From assembly GCF_000369065.1 (NCBI RefSeq), contig NZ_KB849803.1, forward strand, positions 124,001 to 188,000: 64,000 nt of DNA, written 5' to 3'. The notes under the pieces are model-generated. The model searched no databases. It saw nothing but the letters and a program-made list of their open reading frames with translations, and was not told where the DNA came from. Below are positions 1 to 9,300 of this stretch, piece by piece. The first letter of the stretch is position 1. The number at the start of each line of letters is the position of its first letter. Made by a program: the position numbers and the translations under genes. The DNA is from Acinetobacter haemolyticus CIP 64.3 = MTCC 9819. GTDB taxonomy: Bacteria > Pseudomonadota > Gammaproteobacteria > Pseudomonadales > Moraxellaceae.

Positions 1-1735
1 TAGCACGAATGGTAGCACCACCTTTACCAATCACATCACGAATCTTATCTGGATTAATATTAATCACTTCGAAAGTCGGCGCATTTGCGCTGATCTCTGC
101 ACGCGCACGCGAAATCACTTTATTCATTTCATTCAGGATGTGCATACGACCAGCAAATGCTTGGTTTAATGCAACTTCCATAATTTCTTCAGTGATCCCT
201 TCGATCTTGATGTCCATTTGAAGCGCAGTAATACCGTTTGCAGAACCTGCGACTTTAAAGTCCATATCACCTAAATGATCTTCATCACCCAAGATGTCAG
301 AAAGAACTGCGAAACGTTCGCCTTCTTTCACTAAGCCCATCGCAATACCCGCAACTGGTGCTTTTAGTGGAACACCAGCATCCATCAGTGATAATGAAGC
401 ACCACATACAGAAGCCATTGAAGATGAACCGTTAGATTCAGTAATGTCAGATACGATACGAATCACATACGGGAAGCGGTCAGCCGCAGGAAGAACTGCT
501 TGAACGCCACGGCGCGCTAAACGACCATGACCGATTTCACGACGCTTAGGACCTGATTCACGACCTGTTTCACCTACAGAGTATGCAGGGAAGTTGTAGT
601 GCAACATGAAGTTGTCAGTTTTAGTACCAGCAAGGGTATCTACCATCAATGCATCACGTGTGTTACCCAAAGTTGTTGTTACCAACGCCTGAGTTTCACC
701 GCGTGTGAATAATGCAGAACCGTGTGCACGATCTAATACACCTACTTGAACGTCGATACCACGAACAGTTTTAGTATCACGACCATCAATACGTGGCTTA
801 CCTGATAGGATATTGTCACGCACAGTACGGTATTTGAGGTCTTCGAATAGTTCGTTTACTTCGTCAGCAATACCCGTTTCGTCATTTTCAGGAACGAACT
901 GAGCAACAGCTTCTGCATAAAGCGCATCTAGTGCCGCATAACGATCTTGTTTTACTGCAATGGTATATGCTTCAGAAATCTTCGCTTCGAACGCAGTTTT
1001 CAATTGCTCAAGCAACGCTTCATTTTTAGCTGGGGCAACCCAATCAGACTCTTTTGCACCTGCAGCGGCAGCAAACTCTTTAATTGCTTGAATCGCAATT
1101 TGCATTTCGTCATGACCGAAAAGCACAGCACCCAACATTTGGTCTTCTGAAAGTTCTTTCGCTTCAGACTCAACCATTAATACTGCTGACTCTGTACCTG
1201 CAACTACGAGGTCAAGATCAGACTGTGCAAGTTGTTCAAAGTTCGGGTTTAAAACATATTCGCCATTGATCAAACCAACACGCGCACCACCGATTGGACC
1301 ACGGAAAGGTGTGCCAGCAATAGACAATGCTGCAGAAGTACCAAGCATCGCTGCGATGTCAGCATCCATGGTCTTGTCTGAAGAAACCACAGTTGCAGTC
1401 ACTTGGATTTCGTTGAAGTAACCTTCTGGGAACAACGGACGAATTGGACGGTCAATTAGACGTGAGATTAAGGTTTCAGCTTCAGAAGCACGGCCTTCAC
1501 GTTTGCCGTAACCACCTGGGATACGACCAGCAGCATATTGTTTTTCTTGATAGTTAACAGTAAGTGGGAAGAAATCTTGACCCGCTTTTGCTTTAGGTTG
1601 CGCAACAACTGCGACTAAAACAGTTACACCACCCATCGTGACTAAAACTGTATTTGCTTGACGTGCAACGCGACCCGTTTCTAAAACAACTTGGTGTTGA
1701 CCAAATTGAAATTCTTTACGAATGATATTAAACAT
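1..1735 (-). CDS. pnp: Polynucleotide phosphorylase (3' end beyond window)
   Basis: Phosphorolytic 3'-to-5' exoribonuclease that degrades mRNA and acts in the RNA degradosome and in tRNA/mRNA turnover. About 578 of the usual ~700 residues are visible. The protein starts [13 protein letters not shown], followed by the first RNase PH domain, the helical linker, and the second RNase PH domain with its conserved FTRGE and HYNFP segments. The KH motif IGKGG lies at the window edge; the C-terminal S1 domain is outside. An alternative ATG two codons upstream (1741) has a better-spaced AGGA, but family members usually begin MFNIIRK. It follows rpsO on the same strand, as in most Gammaproteobacteria, with a terminator-like hairpin in between. 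Identity is certain; only the exact start is open. Confidence 0.97.
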   Translation of the reverse strand, partial: MFNIIRKEFQFGQHQVVLETGRVARQANTVLVTMGGVTVLVAVVAQPKAKAGQDFFPLTVNYQEKQYAAGRIPGGYGKREGRASEAETLISRLIDRPIRPLFPEGYFNEIQVTATVVSSDKTMDADIAAMLGTSAALSIAGTPFRGPIGGARVGLINGEYVLNPNFEQLAQSDLDLVVAGTESAVLMVESEAKELSEDQMLGAVLFGHDEMQIAIQAIKEFAAAAGAKESDWVAPAKNEALLEQLKTAFEAKISEAYTIAVKQDRYAALDALYAEAVAQFVPENDETGIADEVNELFEDLKYRTVRDNILSGKPRIDGRDTKTVRGIDVQVGVLDRAHGSALFTRGETQALVTTTLGNTRDALMVDTLAGTKTDNFMLHYNFPAYSVGETGRESGPKRREIGHGRLARRGVQAVLPAADRFPYVIRIVSDITESNGSSSMASVCGASLSLMDAGVPLKAPVAGIAMGLVKEGERFAVLSDILGDEDHLGDMDFKVAGSANGITALQMDIKIEGITEEIMEVALNQAFAGRMHILNEMNKVISRARAEISANAPTFEVININPDKIRDVIGKGGATIRA

Positions 1736-1872
1736 AGACATGTATTGTATTTTCCTAGTTTTAATTCTAGTGAGACCCCTAAGGTTTGGCATTCAGACTA
1801 CAACGATTATAGATAAATGACAAAGCTTAGAAGCCATCACACTAGACCAAAATTTAAAAAAGTTAAACGCAA

Positions 1873-1898
1873 AGAAGGAGCGAACAAGCGCCCCTTCT
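1873..1898 (-). terminator. Hairpin between rpsO and pnp
   Basis: On the minus strand a 10-bp stem (AGAAGGGGCG / CGCTCCTTCT, one G-U pair) with a 6-nt loop lies about 90 nt after the rpsO stop. It is followed within 15 nt by a run of six T. It matches the rpsO-pnp attenuator position known in E. coli, where partial readthrough feeds pnp. The U tract is not immediately adjacent, so it may be a leaky terminator or an RNA-processing hairpin. Confidence 0.55.
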
Positions 1899-1988
1899 AA
1901 AAATCATCTAATGTGAATTAGATGAAACTCTCTTTTCAGCGATAAAGCATAGCAACATGCGAAATACCGAAAACAAAGCCAAATCGAA

Positions 1989-2258
1989 TTAACGACGTAA
2001 ACCTAATGCGCCGATCAAAGCAACATAACGACCGTGATCTTTACCATTTAAGTAGTCAAGTAATTTACGACGTTGGTTAACCATACGAATCAAACCACGA
2101 CGGCTGTGGTGGTCATGTTTGTGCTCTTTAAAGTGACCTTGCAAATCATTGATTTGTGCAGTCAATAAAGCAACTTGTACTTCTGGTGAACCAGTGTCAT
2201 TTTCAGCACGAGCAAATTTAGCAATGATCTCTGCGCGATCTGCGTTAGTTAAAGCCAT
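1989..2258 (-). CDS. rpsO: 30S ribosomal protein S15
   Basis: Primary-binding protein of the 30S platform; it contacts helices 20-22 of 16S rRNA and forms a bridge to the 50S subunit. The 89-residue length is exactly that of the family. The conserved segments [22 protein letters not shown] and RRKLLDYL are all present. The start ATG has a GGAGAAAT-type Shine-Dalgarno. It is the promoter-proximal gene of the rpsO-pnp unit. truB, which normally precedes rpsO, is not found upstream; the next gene is divergent. Confidence 0.98.
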   Translation of the reverse strand: MALTNADRAEIIAKFARAENDTGSPEVQVALLTAQINDLQGHFKEHKHDHHSRRGLIRMVNQRRKLLDYLNGKDHGRYVALIGALGLRR

Positions 2259-2495
2259 TCGATTTCTCCGAGATGCTTAATAAAATAAACGATATTGATC
2301 AGTTACGAGAACTGACTGCCGTGCATCACTACAGCAAGTCGCCTATTTTAAGTGATCTGTCGTTATATTGCAAAAATGTTTTAACTTGGCGGGCAATTCG
2401 GCAGCTGACAACTCAGATTAAAAGATGCACACTAGCCGGAATCTGTTTTCAGTTTATGACAGATACGAAAGAAAACGAAAAAATGCGAGGGAATC
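2259..2495. other. Divergent intergenic region rpsO / serine hydrolase
   Basis: This 237-bp gap should hold the rpsO promoter and leader (minus strand) and the promoter of the hydrolase gene (plus strand). An 80-codon open frame at 2273-2515 overlaps the hydrolase start in another frame, has no recognisable domain and lies over the expected rpsO leader, so I do not call it a gene. No strong -35/-10 pair or terminator could be singled out. Confidence 0.4.
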
Positions 2496-3794
2496 GTGAA
2501 ACTTTTATCCGCTAACACCTGTTATATTCCTCATGATCTCAGCCAAGTCATTCGCTCAAAGGATGAAGTTTCAGCAGAACTTGGTGGAATGAGTCATGCT
2601 CAAGTTGACAAAATTTGGACCAGTGTCGAATCTTTATATAGAACAGGCAACTATCCACTGATTACGTTGTGTTTACGTCGCAAAGGGGAAATCTTAATTA
2701 ATCGTAGCATAGGCCATGCACAGGGAAATTCGCCTGATGGTTTGGCTGCCGATGCTAAAATTGGTACACCTGATACCCCAATCTGTCTATTTTCAGCTTC
2801 AAAAATGGTCACTGCCATGCTGATTCATATGTTAAATGAGCGTGGTGATCTCAATTTACTTGACCCGATTAGTTACTATATTCCTGAATATGGAGTGAAT
2901 GGCAAACGCCGCGCGACACTATTTCATTTACTCTCCCACCGCGGAGGTATTCCTCGCGTTGAAGGCGAAGTCACACCAGAACTATTGTTTGATCAAGAAG
3001 AAATTTTAAAACGCCTATGTGCAGCTAAACCCGTTTCGCCTTCGGGTACTCACCTTGCCTATCATGCGGTTACCGCTGGTTATATTTTGGGTGAAATCAT
3101 TCATCGTGTGACAGGGCAAACTGTGCGTGAGTTTTTAGCTGAACAGATCGAAAAACCGATGGGATTGGACTATTTCAACTATGGTTTGAAACCAGAATAT
3201 CGTGCTGATGTTGCAATGAACTATGCAACAGGGATTCATCCGAGTTTAGGTACTGATCGTTACTTGGAACACGTACTCGGCGCTGGACTACAGATGGCAG
3301 TCGATATTACCAATGATAGCCGTTTCATGGATACAATTTGCCCTGCTGGAAATATTTACACCAGTGCAGAGCAAGCAGGACGCTTTTTTGAAATGTTACT
3401 GAGTGGTGGAGAGTATCAAGGTAAGCAAATTATGAGTGCCAAGACCGTTTTCCGTTCGACACTACCGACATCAGGAATCAGCATTGATCGCAGTTTACTC
3501 GCGCCGATGCGTTATGCGCTTGGACCAATGTTAGGTAGTAACCCGATCGGCTTGTTTGGCCCAATGACGGGACAAGCATTCGGTCATATCGGTTTCTCTA
3601 ACATTTTATGTTGGGCTGATCCTGAGCGTGACATCAGCGTGTCATTACTCACGACAGGAAAATCAGTGGTGGGAACACATTTACCAGCCTTAGCCAAGAC
3701 GCTCTATCAAATCTCAACCAACTGTCTAAAGATTCCAAAGGATCAACGTCGTTCATTGTTTGCAACTGATCGTACGGAAAATGATTTGGTGTAA
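2496..3794 (+). CDS. Serine hydrolase, beta-lactamase/EstB-like family
   Basis: Class C beta-lactamase-fold hydrolase (PF00144, esterase/peptidase type). The catalytic SxxK is SASK near residue 101 (FSASKMVTAML). A tyrosine motif follows at about residue 189 (YHAVTAGY), and a C-terminal HIG near residue 366 (FGHIGF) takes the KTG place. At 432 residues it is typical for EstB-like esterases rather than true beta-lactamases (about 380). There is no signal peptide, which argues for a cytoplasmic esterase and against antibiotic hydrolysis. The start is GTG, 5 nt after GAGGG; the next candidate is Met-32 at 2589. It is monocistronic, with a terminator right after it. The substrate is unknown. Confidence 0.85.
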   Translation: MKLLSANTCYIPHDLSQVIRSKDEVSAELGGMSHAQVDKIWTSVESLYRTGNYPLITLCLRRKGEILINRSIGHAQGNSPDGLAADAKIGTPDTPICLFSASKMVTAMLIHMLNERGDLNLLDPISYYIPEYGVNGKRRATLFHLLSHRGGIPRVEGEVTPELLFDQEEILKRLCAAKPVSPSGTHLAYHAVTAGYILGEIIHRVTGQTVREFLAEQIEKPMGLDYFNYGLKPEYRADVAMNYATGIHPSLGTDRYLEHVLGAGLQMAVDITNDSRFMDTICPAGNIYTSAEQAGRFFEMLLSGGEYQGKQIMSAKTVFRSTLPTSGISIDRSLLAPMRYALGPMLGSNPIGLFGPMTGQAFGHIGFSNILCWADPERDISVSLLTTGKSVVGTHLPALAKTLYQISTNCLKIPKDQRRSLFATDRTENDLV

Positions 3795-3814
3795 TCAATA
3801 ATTCAAGCATACAA

Positions 3815-3841
3815 AAAAGCCCAAGTTACACTCGGGCTTTT
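3815..3841 (+). terminator. Terminator of the serine hydrolase gene
   Basis: AAAAGCCC and GGGCTTTT form a perfect 8-bp stem with an 11-nt loop, 20 nt after the stop codon; the T run forms the right arm. A classic Rho-independent terminator. Confidence 0.85.
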
Positions 3842-4250
3842 GCGCTGAAGTTTTTATTATTCTTATTTTAATTTCTTTTTATGATTTATCTTTTTTGTAT
3901 TCGCTTGCCCTTTTACCCTCTGCATGCAATTTACACATCGTTTTTGTTATTTAATTAAAAAATCTCTTCTCTTTATACCGACTATTCTGTCACAATCAAT
4001 TGTGGAGAAAAATAGCATTTTTCTTATCTGCGTGTAAGCAAAAACGTACGATTCTGTATAACAATTAACTTAATAATTAAAAAAAACTGTCTAACAATGG
4101 TTTGCCACTTAAATTGTTGTTTTAAAGCATTGCAATCTCGTAAAAATATTTTTTATGCAAAAAACTGCACACAATATTATCGGTTCTCTTTATGGAATTT
4201 GATGAACGATATTTTGTTAGATAATTGCTTCAAGAAATGATAAAAATAAA
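3842..4250. other. AT-rich intergenic region without recognised gene
   Basis: About 400 bp of strongly AT-rich DNA between the hydrolase terminator and the candidate sRNA. Many stops occur in all six frames and there is no conserved protein, tRNA or clear hairpin. I see nothing supportable here beyond possible promoter elements. Confidence 0.5.
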
Positions 4251-4430
4251 AAAGCCCTGTAGTCTCTCCCAAAACTACAAGGCTTAGCGGCTGTAAATTT
4301 CCTCTTTTATCACTTACTTCACTGTAAGCCCGCTGTCATCACGACATTATTATTATTCTTTTTGCGATTTACCTAACTTTCCATGCTAGGTTCTTTGTGT
4401 GTTCATAATCTCAAAAACCAGCAAATTGCT
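4251..4430 (-). ncRNA. Candidate small RNA or structured 3' region downstream of recD
   Basis: Read on the minus strand, 4430 to 4251 contains a TGTC/GACA hairpin. A closed element AGCGG...CCGCT follows, enclosing an inner hairpin CTTAC/GTAAG. It ends in a strong terminator: arms 4274-4285 and 4252-4263, 12 bp with one G-U pair, then TTTTTTATTTTT. There is no open frame of useful length. The terminator lies more than 200 nt past the recD stop, so either recD has a long structured 3' UTR or a separate ~150-180 nt RNA is made. The 5' end is a guess, as no clear promoter was found. Confidence 0.35.
4252..4285 (-). terminator. Rho-independent terminator downstream of recD
   Basis: Minus strand: AAGCCTTGTAGT pairs with ACTACAGGGCTT around a 10-nt loop (12 bp with one G-U pair), directly followed by a T-rich tract. 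It ends recD-side transcription, or the candidate sRNA. Confidence 0.8.
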
Positions 4431-4496
4431 CTAGCGACAATATCTCGAATCCTTGTAAGCTTTTTCTTACAAAAATGTGAATTTTGAAGAATAAGT

Positions 4497-6209
4497 TTAC
4501 AATCCTTGAAAATTGATCTTTTGTACTAAACCACTGCGACGAACTGTGCGTACTGTAAGGGCTTGTAACAGCGCATTTCGATCTGCCAGCAACGTGACCA
4601 CTTTTTTAGCACGTGTAACTGCTGTATAAATCAGTTCCTGACTAAGCAGTTTTTTCGCATTTGCATCTAACACAATTGCGGTATGTGTAAACTCAGAGCC
4701 TTGAGACTTGTGAATAGTCAATGCAAAAGCTGTTTGCATATTACGTGGCAAACGATGCGCTGCAATCCATTTATTTAAACTAGGGAAAAATACTTCAAAT
4801 TGCTGTGCTTGAGTCCGATGTTTAAAACAAATCCCGATATCACCATTTGAGATCCCGAGCTGATAATCATTATAAGTCATCATTACAGGACGACCGACAT
4901 ACCATTCTGCAACAGCGATTTGTTTAAACTGTTGATTCAACCATCGCTCAGCATAGCGATTGAGTTGTTCAATACCTAATGCGCCGTGTTTCACTGCCGC
5001 CAAAATTCGATAATCATCAAACACACGTATCACGTCTTGAATGTATTGTTCTGGTTGATCTGCATGTAAATAAGATTTTAATATTTCAGCATAATCATTG
5101 AATCCATACATTAATTTCTGCTGATATTGTTCAATCTCTATATCCAATTGCTCAGGTAGATATTCCAACTGAATCGCATCAGGCATTTCTTTACTCAAGC
5201 TCATTTCTTGCAAAGGAGCAGGCTTTACAATCTCATGCTCAAGCTGAGTTAAGACCGATTCAGATGAAGCTTGTTGTGACTGAATAAAGCGCGCCAATTG
5301 ACCAATTTTTGCTTCATCTGAAAAGCGGCGACTATTTTGCAATTGAACACGATTCTCTGCCAAACCCTCGACTTGTTGTAAGTCAGCTAAAACAGACCCA
5401 ACATCGACGGACGCCAACTGATTAGCATCCCCCAACAATATGATTCGACAAGAATCAGGCACAGCTTCAAACAATGCAGTGGCAAGACTTAAATCCAACA
5501 TCGACGCTTCATCGACCACAATCACATCATAAGGTAAGGGCTGCTTCGCGTTAAAGTGAGGGATTTGTCGATTCCCCATTCCCAATAAACGATGCAAGGT
5601 TTGTGTGCTTTGATTACGCAATTCATCAGTCACTAAACCCGATGCAATCAATTTTGGATCGTTAAATGAATTTTGTAGTGCTTCTTGCATTCGCTGCGCA
5701 GCTTTTCCTGTGGGTGCAGCCATAGCAATTCGGATATCAGGAATCATTTGGTTGAGTGCCGCAATGATACGTGCCAAGGTATAAGTTTTACCTGTACCTG
5801 GTCCACCCGTGATGATACTGACCCATTGTTGCAATACCATTTTCAGAGCAGCTTGTTGAAACTCATCTTCAAGCAATGATTCATATTCAGAAATATCGAT
5901 TACTGGTGTCATTTGTCGCTTTAATCGGCAAATCTGCTGTGCGAGGCGTTGTTCTAACTGCCAATATCGGTATAATGCCAAGCCCTGCTGATCGTAGACA
6001 CATGGGGCAACTTGAGTGGCTGCTTTTTCGCTTGGAATTGCTAAATCACCCAAGGCTTCCAGTTGAACTAAATCAACTTGAATACAACTATCGCCATTTA
6101 AACTGGCTTCAATCAGTTGTTGTAACACTTGTGCAGCGCTATCTGCTTGAGCAGATTGAGAAAATGGGGCTTGTGTGAGATAACGACTCCACATATTTAT
6201 CCAAGTCAT
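4497..6209 (-). CDS. recD: Exodeoxyribonuclease V subunit alpha (RecD helicase)
   Basis: 5'-to-3' SF1B helicase motor of RecBCD, which processes double-strand breaks and degrades linear DNA. The Walker A GGPGTGKT, Walker B VVDEASMLD, a late helicase motif TIHKSQGSEF and the terminal YTAVTRAKK are in the expected order. The open frame extends to a GTG at 6302, adding 31 residues, but those are encoded by a 12-bp tandem repeat that looks non-coding. I therefore prefer the ATG at 6209 (MTWINMW), which gives 570 residues, close to the family norm. Neither start has a good Shine-Dalgarno, so translation may couple to recB. Last gene of recC-recB-recD. Confidence 0.93.
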   Translation of the reverse strand: MTWINMWSRYLTQAPFSQSAQADSAAQVLQQLIEASLNGDSCIQVDLVQLEALGDLAIPSEKAATQVAPCVYDQQGLALYRYWQLEQRLAQQICRLKRQMTPVIDISEYESLLEDEFQQAALKMVLQQWVSIITGGPGTGKTYTLARIIAALNQMIPDIRIAMAAPTGKAAQRMQEALQNSFNDPKLIASGLVTDELRNQSTQTLHRLLGMGNRQIPHFNAKQPLPYDVIVVDEASMLDLSLATALFEAVPDSCRIILLGDANQLASVDVGSVLADLQQVEGLAENRVQLQNSRRFSDEAKIGQLARFIQSQQASSESVLTQLEHEIVKPAPLQEMSLSKEMPDAIQLEYLPEQLDIEIEQYQQKLMYGFNDYAEILKSYLHADQPEQYIQDVIRVFDDYRILAAVKHGALGIEQLNRYAERWLNQQFKQIAVAEWYVGRPVMMTYNDYQLGISNGDIGICFKHRTQAQQFEVFFPSLNKWIAAHRLPRNMQTAFALTIHKSQGSEFTHTAIVLDANAKKLLSQELIYTAVTRAKKVVTLLADRNALLQALTVRTVRRSGLVQKINFQGL

Positions 6210-6234
6210 TTGTTCTGACTGATCACTGATTAGC

Positions 6235-6306
6235 TTGTCCACAGAGTTATCCTCAAACTTACCCACACGCTTGTCCACAAGGTTATAAACAAGCTTATCC
6301 ACAAGA
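6235..6306 (+). repeat. 12-bp tandem array of DnaA-box-like 9-mers between recB and recD
   Basis: Six units start exactly every 12 bp at 6235, 6247, 6259, 6271, 6283 and 6295. Their first nine bases are TTGTCCACA, TTATCCTCA, TTACCCACA, TTGTCCACA, TTATAAACA and TTATCCACA. The last is a perfect consensus DnaA box and two more differ by one base. The array lies just before the preferred recD start; read in frame from the GTG at 6302 it would encode repeats such as DKLV, YNLV, DKRV. The repeat is directly visible; DnaA binding is inference. Confidence 0.8.
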
Positions 6307-6341
6307 TAAGATTTTGTTTAATTTAAATTTAGCCATTTTAT

Positions 6342-9300
6342 CTACACACCTTTTCCTTGTTTATCCTCAGAGAAATATCCCAATATTGCGTCTAAACGCA
6401 AGACAAACTCATCCTCAAGTTTCCAATAAAAATAGCCTTGATCTGCTTGTCCATTCATACCACGCAAATATAAATAAGACGCACCACCCAAGTGCTGCTC
6501 GATACGATAATTTTGCAATTTCACGCTTAAATAACGGTGCAATGCCACCAAATATAAAGCGGCTTGAAGCCAATAACTGGATAAAGACATGCTTTCAGCA
6601 ATTTGTGTAGATTGATAATCTGCTTGATTCTCACCCAAATAATTACTCTTATAATCAGCAATATGGTATCGCTGTCCATCAAAGTAAACCAAGTCAATCG
6701 AACCATTCAAATAACGTGCTGATTTCGCATCAATAAACTCAGGCATTTGAATGTCATATTCTTCAAATAACTGTTGTACGCGCTGCATCGCTAACACACG
6801 ATCGGATAAGGCTAAGTAAAATGGACACTCTGATAAATACTGTCCTGCGACTAATTGTTGTAATTGAAAACCTTGGTTGAGTGGTGTTTGCAGTACATCT
6901 GCTAACCACAACGCAATCCACTGATATAACTGCTGTTCAGCATTCTCTTGCTCAGGAAAATGTTGCTGATATTGTTCTAATAATGCGACCCATAAACCTT
7001 GATAAGTATTCTTAAAACGGCGGCGAATTTCCTCGATCCATGTTTCAGGATGCTGAAAGTCAATCTGCTCAAAAATCTCATGCAGGAAATTTCCTGCCAA
7101 CGTCCCTTTTGGAAAATATTGTTTAATCCAAGCAATCGGCTGTGATACCGCAACACTTTCAACTGTTAAGAGATTGATTTCATCTTCAGCCTGATCAAAC
7201 TGTTGATCCGCATTCGCTAAGCGATCAAGGCGATTGGCTTTATGCTTAAGATGCTGTGCCAAATAACTAAAACTGGTTTTTCCACGCGCATAAAAACGTT
7301 GTGTAGGTAAAGGCTCAGCGGCTAATAATCGCTCTGGCTGAGTTTCTTGTGTTCGTAAAGAAGCTGGGCGTTCCAACAACAAATGATCTTCAACACTATA
7401 TGGATGCTGAAAAATATCTCCGTGGTTTTTCCAAAATGCCAAACCTGATAATTTATTTTTATCGCCTTTTTCAGGTTCAAATATCGCATAAACACGGTGA
7501 CTCGCACGCGTTAATGCCACATACCATAATCGATTTTGCTCAGCCTGCGCACGTTGCTGATGCTGATCGAGTTCAGTTTGTTGCAAAAAGTTTTTATCTG
7601 CGATTGCCACAACGCGTTGGGTTCGAGTCTGTCCTGTCTCAGGGATTTGAATTTCAGTGGTGGAGAAATTTAAGGTCTTCTGCATTTCAGAAAATGCTTT
7701 GTTCGCGCCAAGTAAAAATACAATTTTAAATTCTAGACCTTTGGATTGATGAATGGTCATCAACTGCACACCCGCTTCACTGGATAGCTTATGCTCCAGC
7801 TCCCACTCTCGGTCACTTGGAGAATGGAGTTGTTTTAAATACCAATGATAGAGGTTGTGGATGCCTTGAACATGCTCACTGTGCTGACTCAAAATATCAG
7901 TGAGATGGCGTAAGTTGACCACTGCCCGTTCATTATCTTTACTTTGGGTTGCGACCAATTGCTGCCAAATTTCAAATTGATTTAAACAACGTTGCCATGC
8001 CACCAAGAAGCCTTGATTGCGCCACATTTCGCGGATGTCATCGAACTGCTGAATATAATGACTCAGCCCTTCTGCACTTTGCTCAAGTGCGACTAGTTGT
8101 GACAGATCGAAACCAAATAAACGGCTGAGTAAAGCACGTTTTAATTTGGCTTCATCATAAGGATGCAACAATGCGGTGAGTAATGCGCCAACATCTTGCG
8201 CGATCTTTGAATCAAACACACTGCGTTTTGATGGACGATTGACGCGAATGCCTAATCGCTCTAAAGCATATTGAACTTCATCTAATTGACGATGACTACG
8301 TGAAAGAACCGCAATGTCATCTTCACTGATGACTTGGTGATTGTCTCCATCTAGATATAATTGTTGCAAATGGGCTTGATTGAGTAGGCTTTGAATCTTC
8401 CAAGCCACTTGGGTTGCTTGTTCATTACCATCTTGTAGTTGTAACCAACGTAACGGTGCAGGGTTGAGTTGCCCATTTTCAATCAATGCAGGATGCGGGC
8501 GTGAACCCGCTTGAATTGGGTCATAAAGTACCTGCTCACCAAAATCCATTTGCCGTTGAAATAACACATCCACAACTTCAACCAACTCTTTGACTGAGCG
8601 ATGGTTATGAATCAGCTTATATTCACGACCCTGCTTCGACATAATGTCTTGATAAGCATTTAAAAAGGTCAGCATATCACCACCGCGGAAACCATAAATT
8701 GCCTGCTTACGGTCGCCCACCATGATCATGCAGCCTTTTTGGTAACGTTGTGGATGTCGCCAAATGGTCGCCAACATATCATCCTGATCTTGGTTAGTAT
8801 CTTGAAACTCATCCACCAAAATCAACGGATAACGTGCCTGTACAAATACCGCAAAACGTTGACCTTGCTCACCTTTTAATGCTTCTGACAAGGTTTTGAT
8901 TTGTTGGGCAAAAGTGGTTTCGCCTTTTTGCTGTAACACTTGCGGTAAGCGTTTTTTGACTTCAATACACAAATACGCTTTTAGATACACTTGTAATTGT
9001 TCAAATTGTTGTTGTGTCTCTTTTACAGAATGGCAAAGTTTTTGAATGTGTAGAATCGTAGGGTGCTGATAAAAACCATCCGAGACTTCAGCGGGACATT
9101 TTTTAAAAATCTTCTGACTGTCGAGCTTGTCTAAAAATTTAAAAACAGTTTCTCGAGCATCTGAAAAATAACTATCAAAGACCTGTATATTTTGCGGATC
9201 TGCGAGCGCTTTTAATAGCTGCGGTAAAGACTCACAAAAGAGCTTATTGAAAGCGTTGTTACGAAACGAAGTACCATTAATATGAGAATAATATGCGCCA

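Noticed and set aside
2273..2515. 80-codon plus-strand frame upstream of the serine hydrolase
   Set aside because: No ribosome site, no domain, overlaps the hydrolase start in another frame and the expected rpsO leader.
2496..3794. Antibiotic-resistance beta-lactamase
   Set aside because: Has the SxxK fold signature but no signal peptide, no KTG, and a length and motif set typical of EstB-like esterases.
4453..4472. TTGTAAG/CTTACAA hairpin after recD as its terminator
   Set aside because: No T tract follows on the minus strand; the better terminator is at 4252-4285.
6235..6306. The 12-bp array as a CRISPR array
   Set aside because: The unit is only 12 bp with no spacers of 25-40 bp and no cas genes anywhere in the window.
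7349..7729. 126-codon plus-strand frame antisense to recB
   Set aside because: Lies fully inside recB, whose motifs and length are intact on the other strand; a shadow frame.
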